In this document: piece after piece, positions 23,061 through 36,000 of the stretch
Layout: each line of letters begins with the position of its first letter
Numbering within the stretch: position 1 is the stretch's first letter
From: Cinnamomum chago
Lineage: Eukaryota; Streptophyta; Magnoliopsida; Laurales; Lauraceae
Reading direction: 5' to 3'
NCBI GenBank assembly: GCA_038049695.1
Contig: CP142460.1
Location: 36,180,001 to 36,244,000, forward strand
DNA: 64,000 nucleotides
Notes under the pieces: model-generated
Seen by the model: only the letters and a program-made list of their open reading frames with translations
What the model was told of the DNA's origin: nothing
The model's database searches: none
Translations under genes and position numbers: made by a program

Positions 23061-23599
23061 GATATAGATACTCTTCAAAAACAAGATTAAATAACAACAA
23101 TGGTAGAAACATGCTGATTATGCAGGCCAACATATTTGATACCAAATGTCCACCATTGATTACAATATGTTGATTGCCTGATCCAATCCAACAAAAGACA
23201 ATTATAACAGTATTTCGACACACAGCCACCAAATCATGGTTGTGAACGAACCCAAGTATGCTGGCCCAACTTATAATCCAATCGATACAAATATAAATAG
23301 CATTCATCATAGGCAACCACAAACCAATCCTCATCCCATGCCTGTAACTTAGTTCAAAGCACAAGTAAAATCCAACGCACACCAATATAGAATAGCATTG
23401 CCTGCCTCTTGCTCTATTTGAGGGAACCTGCAATATGAAGATAGATGCTTGAATAGACTGTCGCTGCAAATCAACGAGAAACAATTTCAAATGCGCGGTT
23501 CATTCACGCTTACATTTTGTCAATCACTAAATCAGTTCTCTAAGGTTCAAGAATCCTCAGCAAAAACTTTATTCCAAGGACAAAAGAATGTAACTTATA

Positions 23600-24375
23600 A
23601 CAAAACGATGTCCACCGTGAAATATTTTTGTGCCTCTTGATTTAGACCGTAGATGGTTTTCCACCTTTTAGATCTGAATCTACTTTCTGTAATATGCAGA
23701 TAACGCTTTCACCTCGAAAAATGAAAATTGCAGAAAATGTTTATACTGGACTATGGAAAATATTTATCCCCTAGAAATCATTATCATTTTCTGAAAAACG
23801 AAAAAACCGAACTGTTCTCATGTTTCCCACCTTGAATGTTGCATGTTTTGAAATTCTAGTTCATTCATGGCTATTCAATTTGCGAAAGAGTTGGGCCTGG
23901 GCCTGGGCTTTGATTTTAAGCATGAATGGTAGACATAAACCCAAATGACTGGCTTTGACTACCTTCAGCCTGCCTAGTCATCTCAGGCACCCACAAGTAA
24001 GTGACAGGTGGGCTCCTTACCCCAGTGGGTAAGGAGTTGGGCTCTTATTGGGGAGGTCAGGGATATTACCGCATGTGTATATGCGGGCTTTCTTCCCACT
24101 TCAGTGGGCTCCCTTCCTAGATGTGGTGGGCTTCCTTCCTACTTCATGGGCTTCCTTCCCGGTGTATCGGGCGCTCTAAAAAAAAAAAAAAAAGTCCCAG
24201 CCACCGTAGCTAGGGTAAAAAATAAGAAGTAATAGACGGTATAAGAAAAACGTCAATGATCCTTATTGATTTGTGATCCACATGATTATATCCGAGGTTG
24301 GCCTTGTGATGGGTGGTCCAGATATTGTCACGTTTTGTATGGGAAAATAAATACCCCTTAGCATCAGAAATGCTT
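23600..24375. repeat. Diverged local duplication, copy 2
   Basis: Second copy, in direct orientation, about 0.54 kb after the first. It is longer because a poly(A)-tailed insertion (24008-24194) lies between stretches that are nearly adjacent in copy 1. The 23061-23599 spacer holds a hydrophobic open frame on the minus strand (23053-23490) with no recognised domain. Confidence 0.68.
24008..24194 (+). mobile_element. Possible tRNA-derived SINE
   Basis: A 187-bp stretch with an A-box-like start (cagtgggtaagga), a weak B-box-like stretch (ggtcagggatatt) and a terminal run of about 16 A. It interrupts copy 2 of the local duplication relative to copy 1, which supports insertion. No clean flanking duplication was seen and the B box is poor, so this is tentative. 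Confidence 0.45.
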
Positions 24376-25440
24376 GACAAACTTGCTACTCTTTAGAAAA
24401 AAATAAAATAAAAATGCAGATCATGACATTCTGTGGATCCAACAAACGATAATAAAGCAAACTGATGCAGCCCGAGACAGTTGATGGCAAATTTGTACCC
24501 TTGATTACCCATGATTCAACAAATGACTATTTCGACACACGACAATATGAAAAGGCCTTTTTGAGTAGATATTCTGTATTCGTAGGCTCTAAGATAACCT
24601 CGTTTCGATTTATATTGAGGGAGATGTGGCCCCTAAAGGTTACCGATAAACTTTCTAGAAGGGTAAACTGTGTTGTGTCCATAGAAAAGCCTCTATAGTA
24701 CATATTCTTGGGTTTTCGGGGTGTGGGGGGTGCATGCCCATGCCTGACTTGGTATTTTTTACCTTTTCATAAATCTTTAAAAAAAAAAAAATTGACCCGG
24801 AGTGCCATGCCCGCATTAGATTGTAGTATTTTTTTTTTCTTTTTGTCTATCCTGCTCTTTTGATATGTAACTTTGAAGTAACTTGTGTCAATTTCTTCGT
24901 TTAGGAGCCCTGGACCTGTTTTCATAGTCTTCTCACTTGCGGAAGTCATTTTTCTCGATTTTTCATTTTCCATGAATCTTAAGTTTTTCATGAAATCCAT
25001 TTTCATACTTCTCTAAGATTCTTTTTCCTGCCTCTTTTTCTGTCAAATTTGTATGTATACGAAAGACCCGTATTAGGAATAGGTATTTTGAAGATTCTAG
25101 AGATTAAGGATATATTTTAAAAATATCGGATTCTATTGAATGTTAGACGGAAGTTTCCAATTAGGAATACATATCTTTAGAAAATTTTGGAGATTGACTT
25201 GGCCCCATGAATGATGTGGCCCCTATCAATGAACGACGTGTGGATGCCTATATAGACTCGCGACGAAGCTCCAAATCCCAAACGAAGCTCACGTCACAAG
25301 ATGATGTAATTGTGCTCAATGTAATGTTAGCCAGTTGCATGGAATATAATAAGTTATAGACTTTTATGATGTCAACTTATTCAATGTGTGATTTAACAAT
25401 TGTATGATCCTATTTTTGGGGTATTTAATGATGTAATCAA
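24376..25440. other. Non-coding stretch
   Basis: I see no gene, RNA or transposon terminus that I can support. It is AT-rich with poly(A)/poly(T) runs near 24780 and 24830. Confidence 0.4.
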
Positions 25441-25470
25441 TATCCACCATTCCATATGGTTAATATCGAC

Positions 25471-25640
25471 CATTTTCAATGAAGACAGAAGCTAATGCCT
25501 TCCAAATTAAGATGTTCTGTACTAACAGAAATGGTCGATAGCGATCACTTTCACTGAAGACAGAAGCTACTGCCTTCCAAGTTAAACTGTTTTGTACTAA
25601 CAGAAAATGTTGATATCGTCCATTTTCACCAGAACCACAT
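25471..25640. repeat. Tandem repeat, about 78-bp unit, 2.2 copies
   Basis: Units contain tcgaccattttcaatgaagac, agaagctaatgccttccaa and tgtactaacagaaa; the second unit begins near 25545 and a partial third near 25612 (gatatcgtccattttcac). Confidence 0.8.
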
Positions 25641-27609
25641 CTAGCGCCCTAGAATACAAGAAATCGAACCAATCTCCAGCAAATGGCAACCGATAAAGTG
25701 GCTAATAGTAAAAGCTTAAAGATTATTGTTTTGGAGAAGAAAAAAGAGGGAGAAAGAGAAGGGCAGGAAGAAGGAAGAAAATGAAATGTTACATAGTTAC
25801 ACTGGTTTGGGTTCTTTTTGTGGCTGTCAATATCAACCATCCCAAAAAAAACTTAAAAAAAGAAAAAGAAAAAAGAACTGGGTCTAGAAGACCCCTCCCG
25901 TGTCCATTGTGATATTCGGTCCTGGAAGGCCGCATATAGGGTCCTACGGGGATTTTTTCCGTAAATCCCTCTATATATAATGTTATATATATATATATTA
26001 TGAAAGAGCTTGATAACAATTGCTCAATTGCTAATTGATCTTAATCATCCAGTTTATTTTGACTATATAATTATTGTAAGCTCTCTCCACAAGAAGCTCG
26101 GTAGCTCCTTCTAATCACTCCTTCGCTATTCTCTAATATGTAACGGTTCTGCTCTTCCTTTCATGATAATTTGATGTTGGATATTTTCTAAAAACCAATA
26201 ATTAAAAAAATAAATTTTAAGAGGCACTTGAGACTTGAGTGTGTCTTTTCAAGAATATTTCAAATTTTATGTTTTTTATTTAATTTTTGTGCCTTTGGGA
26301 TGTGATGTGCCTTTTAGGTCATTCATGAGTGCATATGACCCGTTTTCAATATTTACTTTCAACTCTATAAATTAAAGTGATTTTCAAAGGGTTTTTTTTT
26401 ATAAAACACTTAAAATATAGAGACTATAGAGTTTTCTTCATATATATTTTTTAATTTTTAAACAATTCCATAATTTTTATTTTAGTATTTAGACTTCGAA
26501 TCAAAGTTGGACATTGTATCCTAGGGACAAGATTTCATCAAAGCTACCTGCATGTGAGAAATTGTTGTCTTTAAGAAAGCATCTTAATTGATTTGTTTTG
26601 CCCATTTTCTATTACTCAATTTCTTGCATTCACTTTTATTCACTAATTATTTTTTCTAATTATTTTTTATGATTGCACATACTTCATAAGTAATTTCCCC
26701 AATAGTTAGCCACAAGTCTATTAAGGAATAAAAAGTACAGACTAATATAGGCAAAAACTAAACATTGCACAAATCTCAGAGATGAGCGAGTTTGAAATAA
26801 ATCAATTTCCCCCACTAGTTCCAAATAAAGAAACGTATACTACGAGGAATATCTCAATATATACTCTGGTGGACAATACATCTGACCAAATTTCCTTTAA
26901 ACTCTAATTTAGAAGTTAAGACTGGGCTACAGTCAGAACCATCCCTCTATGTTGATAAATCAAACTCCCTTGATGTTTAGAGTCTCACCCTCTGTGATAC
27001 AATATCACTTTGAGAAATTAGGGGGTTGTTCACTACAATTTATACTTCATTTACCCCAATATTACATGTTCCCATTGACATTTGTTGATGAAATAAGTAT
27101 CTCAATTCGTTGGTATCATACATCTTATATAAACATATCCACAATATATACTCGGATCGAGAAAATGATGACAATACCCACGATTTGTGATCCGATCTAA
27201 TAGATGACGATATAATATGCACACAATCTGTGATCTGATCAATGATGTAATATCCACAATGCAGTTTGTATCCAATCAAGGATACCTATGGTCTGTTTGG
27301 CATTCTTTTACTGGGTTGTTCCCATGTTCTCATGAGATGAAAATTGTTAAATATGTTTGGTTTTATCCTAAAAGTCGTCTCCAAAAAGAACTCTTGGGAA
27401 AGATCAAAGAAACAAAGCTTGTTGGAGCAAGAAATTAGAAACGATTGGTAATTGTCTTTTTAAGAAACACCTTTCAGGCAATGCGGAACTTTGTGGCTAT
27501 AATTTTTTCATTTTATAACTTCCATTTTTTCTCTTGGTTTTTGGTTGCATGTGGGATTGGAACACAGTCGCCCTATCACACACTCATCTCTCTCTCATCA
27601 TATAACCCT
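25641..27609. other. Non-coding stretch left of the nested LTR stack
   Basis: AT-rich with a (TA)n run near 25985. No gene or element boundary is recognised. The last bases, ending ccctc at 27610-27614, form the left target duplication of element O. Confidence 0.4.
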
Positions 27610-27868
27610 CCCTCTGTGAGTCCGGGGATCCGAACCCTGGGGGGGGGGGGGGTGAATAGGGTGGGCTTTAATTATGACCAATTTTAATCAAATTTAACTT
27701 ATTTAACTTAAATTAGTCACAAATGGTGATTACAAATAAAATGCGGAAGCTTAATAAAAACAATCACCACAAAGCAAGCACCATCACACAAGGATTTATA
27801 GTGGTTCGGCCTCAATGCTTACATCCACTACCGGCTTGTGATCCAACACCCCACCGGATTTCCACTAT

Positions 27869-28012
27869 TTATGCTTTTCAATAGGCTAAGCAATAACCTT
27901 TACAATTATGCTTTTCAAGGCTAAGCAATAACCTTTACAATGATGTTTTTCAAGGCTTAACATCAACCTATACATTATGCTTTTATAGGCTAAGCAATAA
28001 CCTCTTCAACCA
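27869..28012. repeat. Four-unit 36-bp tandem repeat in O LTR
   Basis: Units are variants of atgcttttcaaggctaagc followed by aataacctttacaat. The same array is in the other LTR at about 58166-58309. Confidence 0.82.
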
Positions 28013-28507
28013 AAAGGTTGGCTATCTCTCTAAGTAGTGTCTAACATACACTTGATGGAGATACAAATTAGCTCATTACATTTGCCTCTAAAATAGGCGG
28101 ATATGAAAATGAAAATCTAATACACACACACACTATGAATGCAAAGGTGAAAGTACATGATGTGTGTGTGATGTCCTCAATCATTTTGAAAATGAAAGCT
28201 CATAAATGTATGCCTAAGGCTTTTGAAAGTTGTAGCTTATAAAACATTTATGATTGAGGAAATGCTAATCACATGTTAAAACTAACTTGTAAAAGATATA
28301 CATTTGTATCCTAAACAAGTTGTGAAAATTCAAAGACCAAAACATGTGAAGCATAGGGATGTCAATCAAATCAACAATGTAGCTCAAAACATAAAAATAG
28401 ATTTGATTGAAATAAGGGGACAAATCATATGTAATTATAAATACAACTTGAATATGATATACCAATCAATGCAAAACAAGTTGTGAAACTTTAAAACAAA
28501 ATACATA

Positions 28508-29125
28508 TGATTTGTAAAGTTTGTTGAATCCAAAACATAAGATACATTTGAAAGAGATTTTCTTATGATGGAAAACAACAACCAAAGATTCAACCAAGTA
28601 TATGAATCATGTTACATATAATTTCAAAGATTCTTTCATTAACATGATCTACTTAGATTTACCAAATAAAGTACTACTTGGATTGAATCAATGGTGATGC
28701 ATCCAAAACAATAGATCAATTCAAAACATAAAACATGCTAAGGACACAACACATCATAGTTTAACATGCTACTAAAGATTTACCAAAGATAAAACAAAAA
28801 CATGAAAACATATCATTTGTAAAGATGTTGAATCCAAAACATAAGATAGTTTTGAAAGTGATTTTCTTATGTTGAAAAACAACAACCATAGATTCAACCA
28901 AGTATAGGAATCATGTTACATATAATTTCAAAGGTTCTTCCATTAACATGATCTACTTAGATTTACCAAAGATAAAGTACTACTTGGATTGAATCAAATG
29001 ATGTTGTATCCAAAACAATAAATCAACTCAAAACATAAAACATGTTAAGGACACAACACTACATACATAGTTTATCATGCTATAAAAGATTTACCAAAAG
29101 TAAAATAAAGCATGAAAACATATGA
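28508..29125. repeat. Two-unit tandem duplication of about 308 bp in O LTR
   Basis: Both units run from ttgtaaagtttgttgaatcc/ttgtaaagatgttgaatcca through aacatgatctacttagattt to aagcatgaaaacatat-like ends, with about 10% differences. It is repeated in the 5' LTR at about 58808-59424. Confidence 0.8.
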
Positions 29126-29318
29126 TTAAGGAAAGTAGAGCCTACTTGGTGATTTAACTTCATTAATCCAAGCTTTAGCTTTCCTAATGATCCCCTTCAT
29201 CCCTTAGTTCATTTCCCTTCTATTTGCCTCAAAACCCCTCAAGGAGGGCCTTAAAATTCCCTACTTTTGGCAAAGGAAAGAACTCATTTTTATAGCCAAA
29301 ATAGCCCAACGGCTAGTC

Positions 29319-29452
29319 CCCGGTCGACCTGGTAACAATGCCCGGTCGATCGGCTATAAATGGTCAAAAAAAGTGACCGTTGGAAGAGCAACGGCTCTTA
29401 GCCCCAGTCAACCTGCACTGCTGGTCGACCGGCCACACTGCTGGTCGACTGC
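29319..29452. repeat. GTCGAC palindrome cluster in O 3' LTR
   Basis: It contains ccggtcgacc, ccggtcgatcgg, ggtcgacc and ggtcgac plus a decayed cagtcaacctg unit. In the 5' LTR the equivalent cluster (59618-59776) has two further ccggtcgacc units; the net length difference between the LTRs is 35 bp. Confidence 0.83.
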
Positions 29453-29826
29453 CTGGGACAAAAAATTCCCAACTTTTGCATATTTGAAGGTTTTCCTTGG
29501 AGGGGATTTTTGGGCCAAAAAATCGAGCTTGGAAAACATGTTTTAAATCAAACTAAATGGTTTAAAAACATGAAACACAAAAAGCCTAAAAAGATTTGAA
29601 ACTTTAAAACCAAAGGCTAGCTTGATTTGATAAAACTCTTTTCACATTTAAATGCATCCAATATCAAAAACCAAAACATGCATAAATCAAGATTTCTACA
29701 AGTCTAAAAACCAATGCATGTGAAAATCAAGATTTCAAGATATTATAAATCAATGCAAGTGTGTAAATCAAATGATGCTTGAATGATAATGCATCTATCA
29801 AATTGCAATCTACAAAAGTCCTAACA

Positions 29827-30198
29827 ATCTCCCCCTTTGCAATTTGATGGCAACTCACTCACCACACTCACCACTGAATATACACACTTAGTCTTCAGCT
29901 CCCCCTCAGCTGGACAAGTCTTGAAATCTCCTTGGATGCTCCTCCTCTTAGCTTGGGCTCTTTTCTTCATTCTTCATGATGCTTGGTACTTGATCATTCT
30001 TCAAGCTTTCTTTTCTTCTTTTAGCCAAGCATCTTCTTTATCTCCAAGCTTTCTTCTTTCACCTCTCCCCCTTTGACCATGCCTCTCTCTCCCTTTGGCA
30101 AGAGATGCATTCTCTCCCCTTGTAGAAGATCATACAATATCTCCCCTTAGGAAACTTGGACATTCTCTTCACCCTTTTGAGAACTTGAATGCTCTCTC
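29827..30198 (-). other. Element O interior, 3' segment with multiple polypurine tracts
   Basis: The plus strand shows repeated pyrimidine runs that read as polypurine tracts on the element strand: tctccccctttg directly at the LTR (29828-29839), then near 29899, 30064, 30087, 30113 and 30139. The first is the likely functional tract priming plus-strand synthesis. Multiple tracts upstream of the 3' LTR are described for Sireviruses. The segment ends at the ctctc target (30194-30198) of element M. Confidence 0.7.
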
Positions 30199-33020
30199 TG
30201 TCGCGACCCCGGAACGGATCCTAGGCCCGCGACGTGCTTTGCATATATTAAATTTTGGAAATATACTTTCCCACAGGTTCCCACGGTGAGGATTCCCAAA
30301 GACACGCGGGATCTGGCTCACACGTACAAGTATGCGGAAGCGTGTAGCAAAACACATCAAGATAAGCACCAATAAAATATTTAAGTGCTATGACAAATAG
30401 TAACAAAACATGGTATCAAAGGAAGAAGTTAAAATGGCATTCCCCACATAGTTCAAGTTACAAGATTACACAAAAGCAAGTTAAGTTTTTGGTTACAACC
30501 CTTAAGAGGCCAACAGAGGCCAATACACATCTCAAAATAAATAAGGGAACCCCAAACAAAATGATAGCGAGACTCAAGAAACCCGCCCGACGTCTAAATG
30601 ACATCGTCGGGCTGCCACTCTCTCACAGGGGTTGGCTCACAAGCCTCCTCCTGATGCTCCTCCTCAAAGGTAACGTCTCCTGCACCTGGGCACCAACAAA
30701 CAAGGGTCAAACACAACGGTTTGGCAGGTAATCAATTTAGGTGTAAGCATGACACAATAAGCGTTTTAAGGAAACATATAAGTAAATCCTTTTAATCGAA
30801 ATACTACAATAACTGAAGTACATTTTTAAGAATGCGAACAAAGCTGGGATACCAAAACAAACTAGCATGAATACATAATATATCATGAATAGTTAGCATC
30901 CACAAAGAGCCCATCCTTTCTCTATCATTTATATAATGAAAAGAGCAAGCACGCACGACAAGCACGATATACATAATATAAGCACGACACGATTTCCCAC
31001 AAAGACGGGAATTCCGGCCACGGAACCGGACACGCACGATGTGTAATAAATACACGACCAGTCTGCAGACAGTCCACATGTTTAAAGACCCCCAGGCAGT
31101 GGATCAAATTGAAAGGGCAGTCTAAGCTCAGTGGTGTTTACTTAATTCATGAATGCACAAAACACGCGAAACACGGTCGAAACACGTCGAGATAAAAAGG
31201 GGGAAATCACTTATCAAACACGATGAACACGACTAGCAAGGGCATAATTAATATGCATAACACGCTTAGGAAGTGATCCCCTTTTTCTTGAGACTAAACT
31301 TCAAAACAAGCTTATACTTTGAAATCCCAAAACTAGTACACGATGGTATTTATCGTACCAAAACGGAATTCAAACACGAAATCTGACAAGCATGTGTTAA
31401 GGCTGCTAATTGACCTTTGTAAAATTGGGAACCCAAATGTCAGAATATACAAGAATTGGTGTCCCCGAAGTTGGGTTGCATTTCGAAGTTCCATTTACAC
31501 AATGTCAAGTGAAAACCCTTAACATAGTCTAGTTTTTCAATCTTCAAGAAAATACACAACGAAATAATTCTTCTCCTGAATCTGGCAGGTTCGCTCGAGC
31601 GAACGTTATAAGGTGATGACACTTCGCTCGAGCGAGACAGTTCGTTCGAGCGGATAATAAGTGCGTTTGAACGGACAACTCTCTGTCTCGTTCCAGATTA
31701 TACAGAGGGCAGTTCGCTCGAGCGGACAACTCTCTGTCTGCGCTCGGACCAAACAGAGGCTTGGTCGCTCGAGCGGACACAAGGGTCGCTCGAGCGAATC
31801 AGCTTCTGCCTGAACTCCCAGAGTGCAGAAACTGCCTTTCTTTTACACATCTTTCACTACATTCTTCTTCTTCTTCTTCTTCTTCATCAATCACACAAAA
31901 TCCCTTGAGCCTACATGCTCACCAAGGGTTCATTCCATCATTCCAACCATCCAAATCAAATGAAAACATAATCATGAAGCTTGTAAACAATTCAAATGCA
32001 CAATTTCTAAAATACAATGAAATCAATATACGCATGCATCATTTCCTAAAGAGATTCCTTGCCTTGACCAATGCTAATAATCCTTCTCAAGCACTTCTCT
32101 CAAGCTAATCCAACACTACAAGAACCCAAGAGAAAACCATACCAAACTTAACACAAATGAAAGCAAAGAACCCATTTTCATAAAAAAATGGTTTTCAAAT
32201 GAAAAACAAGATCTTAAGGTACCAAAATAACTCCATGAAAATTATGAGTTGAAACTCTTACCTAACAATGGCTAAATAAGAAGAAAATGGAGAAATGTAG
32301 AGCTTGATCCACAAGAAGCTCAAAGAAACTTGTATTGATAGAGAGCTTGCAAGGAGATGGAGGAGAGGGTATCCTTAGAATTTTCTTTGGAGTCTTCTAG
32401 CTAGGTCATGCAAGGTAAAGGAGATGGAAGAGAAGGGGAGTTTTCCTTGCACTAGGTTAAGAGATTGCAGAGATTTGGGGGAAATGAATGGAATGAGAGG
32501 GAGAAGGGGGATTAAGTGATGGAAATGGGCCCCAAATAACTTGAACTTAGACATGGCCAAAACACTATCTTGCGGGCCTCGAATGACTTTGACGAAGAAG
32601 GATAAAACGATCGTCGAAATATCTAGTTTCCAAAAAGTATATTTTTGACATGGTTTTGAGATCTCGAAAATTGTGTCCAGATTTGTGCACAAAAGATAAT
32701 TTTTCCCTCTTTGGGCCAAAACCTGGGGTTTTGGGCTTCAAACAAGAATGGCCTTAAAACGAAAGTTGTAACTCATAGAAAAATCATTCGAATGAAATCA
32801 AAATCACAATCACATGGAAATCGATACGATCTTCTCAAGCTCACACGTGCACTCAGGCCTTCCTGAGTGTGTCTAATTAATATTAAACGTTCTCAAAATT
32901 CCTAAAGCTATGTCTAAGACTAAAACTAATTACTTCTAACCCAACAACAACTAAACCCACTTAGGACTAAACACACACTAATCGCACACTAATTGACTTG
33001 GTCTGGGTCGGGGTCTAACA
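30199..33020 (-). repeat. 3' LTR of element M
   Basis: 2822 bp. On the minus strand it starts TGTTAGACCCCGACCCAG and ends CCGGGGTCGCGACA. It contains a TATA-like box (complement of ttatata at 30929-30935) and a CTCGAG palindrome cluster at 31588-31800. A 21-bp segment present in the 5' LTR cluster is absent here. Confidence 0.93.
31588..31800. repeat. CTCGAG palindrome cluster in M 3' LTR
   Basis: At least six units of the form ttcgctcgagcgaa or variants, plus decayed gcgtttgaacgg-type units, spaced 12-60 bp apart. The equivalent in the 5' LTR is at 49687-49919 with one extra unit. Confidence 0.88.
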
Positions 33021-33036
33021 TCCTCCACCGCTTAGG
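33021..33036 (-). promoter_or_regulatory. Polypurine tract of element M
   Basis: The complement reads cctaagcggtggagga, ending directly at the 3' LTR. It serves as the plus-strand primer in reverse transcription of such elements. Confidence 0.75.
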
Positions 33037-33057
33037 ATATTTGGTCCACCAAATAAA

Positions 33058-36000
33058 TCAAACAATTACCTCTGGTAAAAGCTGGGGATACTTCCTTTGC
33101 ACTTGCTCTCTCAATTCCCAGGTGGCTTCCTCTGGCTTGTGGTTTTCCCAAAGTACCTTGACCCAATGAATAGTCCGGTTTCTCAATTCTTGCTCTTTGG
33201 TGTCAATGATCTTGATCGGTCTTTCCACATACGAGGCATCTTCTCGAATCTCTAAAGGCTCATGCTGTAGAATGTGTGCAGGACTAGAGACATACTTCTT
33301 TAGCATAGAAACATGAAAAACATTGTGTACCCCGGAGAATTCCGACGGTAACGCAAGTCTGTAAGCGACATCTCCAATCTTGCTCAAAATCTCATACGGA
33401 CCAATAAACCTTCTGGACAATTTGCCCTTCCGTCCAAACCGTAAAGTCCCTCTAACTGGTGAGATCTTCAAGAACACCTTGTCACCCACTTGAAACTGCA
33501 ATTCTCTTCGGCGAGTATCTGCATAACTCTTCTGCCTTCTTCGGGCTATCTTCAACCGTTCCTGAATTAACTTGACCTTGTCACTTGTCTCTCCCACTAT
33601 CGTCGGTCCATGAAAACTACGTTCACCGACTTCTTCCCAGCAAACCGGAGTTCTGCATCTTCTACCATAAAGTGCCTCGAAAGGTGCCATACCGATGCTA
33701 GAGTGGTAACTATTGTTATGTGCAAATTCACAAAGCGGTAAGCACTCATCCCACTGAATCTTGAAATCCAATACACAAGCACGCAACATGTCTTCGAAAG
33801 TCTGTATTGTCCTCTCTGACTGACCATTTGTCTGAGGATGATAAGCTGTGCTGAACTGAAGTTTGGTACCCATCGACTCATGAAGCGTTTTCCAAAACTT
33901 TGAAACAAACCTACTGTCTCTGTCTGAAGTAATGGAGACGGGCTGACCATGTTTACTAACAATCTCATCAACAAATAACTTCGCCAATGGTGCCATGTGC
34001 ATCATGTTCCCGGTCTTCATCGGAATGAAGTGAGCAGACATTGTCAGACGATCCACAATGATCCAAATTGCATTATTTCCCTTCTTAGTATTAGGCAAAC
34101 CGGAGACGAAATCCATGGTGATGTGCTCCCATTTCCACTCCGAAATCTCCAAAGGCTGTAACAAACCTGGAGGCTTCTGATGCTCTGCCTTGATCAACTG
34201 ACAAGTCAGATAGCGAGACACAAAAGCTACTATCTCTCTCTTCATGTTGTTCCATCAAAATCTATTCTTCAAATTGTGGTACATCTTCGTGCTACCCGGA
34301 TGCATAGAATATCTAGTGCTGTGAGCTTCATTCATTATCTCATTCTTCAAATCATCCACGTTTGGCACACACGACCGGTCACGAAAATATAATATTCCAT
34401 TCACCATCTTGAAATCGGGGCGTTCTGCAATAACTTCTACTATCTTGGCCAAGTCTGGGTCTTGCAACTGATTTTCCTTAATCTTCTGGATGAAGGTAGG
34501 TTCTGAAACTGTCATGTTCGCTAACATCACACCCAATCTTAGGGTTTGTACCTCTACACCCAACTCTTCAAACTGCTGTAAGACACCCATTCCTCTCAAA
34601 CTGGCCATAGTCACTGACTTCCTACTCAATGCATCAGCTACCACATTCACTTTGCCTGGATGATACTTGATTGGAAAATCATAATCTTTGATATAATCCA
34701 TCCACCTTCTCTGCCTCATGTTCAAATCCTTCTACGAGAACAAATATTGCAAACTTCTGTGATCTGAATGGACTTTAAACTTCTCTCCATAGAGATAGTG
34801 TCTCCACATCTTCAAAGCAAACACAACTGCTGCCAACTCCAAGTCGTGAGTTGCATAATTCTTCTCATGGTCCTTCAGCTGTCTCGAGCCATACACAATC
34901 ACCTTGCCATCTTGCATCAATACACAACCCAGTCCCACATTCGAAGCATCTGTATAAACAATAAATCCGCTGTTGCTCGAGGGTAATGTAAGGATTGGAG
35001 CTATGGTTAACCTTCCTTTCAACTCCTGAAAACTGGTTTCACACTGATCGGTCCACACAAATGGGACATTCTTCCGGGTCAATTTTGTCAACGGGGCTGC
35101 AATGGACGAAAAACCTTGGACAAATCTTCTGTAGTAACCTGCTAACCCCAAAAAGCTTCTAATTTCTGTCACACTGCTTGGCCTCACCCAACTAACAACT
35201 GCCTTTATCTTCGCTGGAACAACTGCTAAACCTTCTCTGGAGATGATGTGGCCTAGAAACGCAACTTGTTCTAACCAGAATTCACACTTACTGAGTTTCG
35301 CATATAACTGGTTGTCCTTCAAGAGCTGTAACGCTGTCCTCAAATGTTCTTCATGCTCCTTCTTACTCTTAGAGTACACAAGGACGTCATCAATAAATAC
35401 TACTGTGGAGTGATCCAAATAAGGTGCAAAGACCTTGTTCATCAAAGCCATAAAGACAGCGGGTGCATTTGTCAAACCAAAGGGCATCACTAAGAACTCA
35501 TAATGCCCATATCTTGTTCTAAAGGCTGTCTTCTGAACATCTGAGTCTCTGACTCTCAACTGATGGTACCCTGACCTCAAGTCTATCTTGGAAAAATGGG
35601 CTGCTCCTTGCAATTGGTCAAACAATTCATCTATCCTTGGCAAAGGGTACTTGTTCTTCACTGTCACATCGTTCAACTTCCTGTAGTCAATGCACATTCT
35701 CAAACTCCCATCCTTCTTTTTCACAAACAACACCGGTGCTCCCCACGGTGAAACACTTGGCCTAATAAAGCCTTTGCTCAACAAATCCTACAATTGGAGC
35801 TTTAGCTCACCCATTTCTGCTGGAGCCATCCTGTATGGTGCAATCGAGATCGGAGCTGTCCCTGAAAGGAGCTCAATTGTGAACTCAACTTCTCTAATTG
35901 GTGGTAAACCCGAGATTTCTTCTGGAAAAACATCCGAAAATTCACACACAATGGGGATATCCTCCACCCCTTGGGACTGTTTATCCTTCGTGATAAATGC

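Larger units (their letters stand above)
27615..29826 (-). repeat. 3' LTR of element O
   Basis: 2212 bp; on the minus strand it starts TGTTAGGACT and ends CCCCGGACTCACA. It contains a run of about 13 G near its end (27641-27653), a four-unit repeat of about 36 bp (27869-28012), a tandem duplication of about 308 bp (about 28508-28816 and 28817-29125), and a palindrome cluster (29319-29452). I count about 25 substitutions against the 5' LTR. Confidence 0.92.

Noticed and set aside
23053..23490. Hydrophobic open frame of 145 codons, minus strand
   Set aside because: No recognisable family and no supporting splice or start context; it is located in a spacer between repeats.
31544..31780. Open frames rich in ARSSE/LERP-type repeats (also 37693-38145, 38013-38378, 45328-45780, 45648-46013, 49642-49901)
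   Set aside because: They are translations of the CTCGAG palindrome clusters and neighbouring LTR DNA; identical frames recur only because the LTRs are duplicated.
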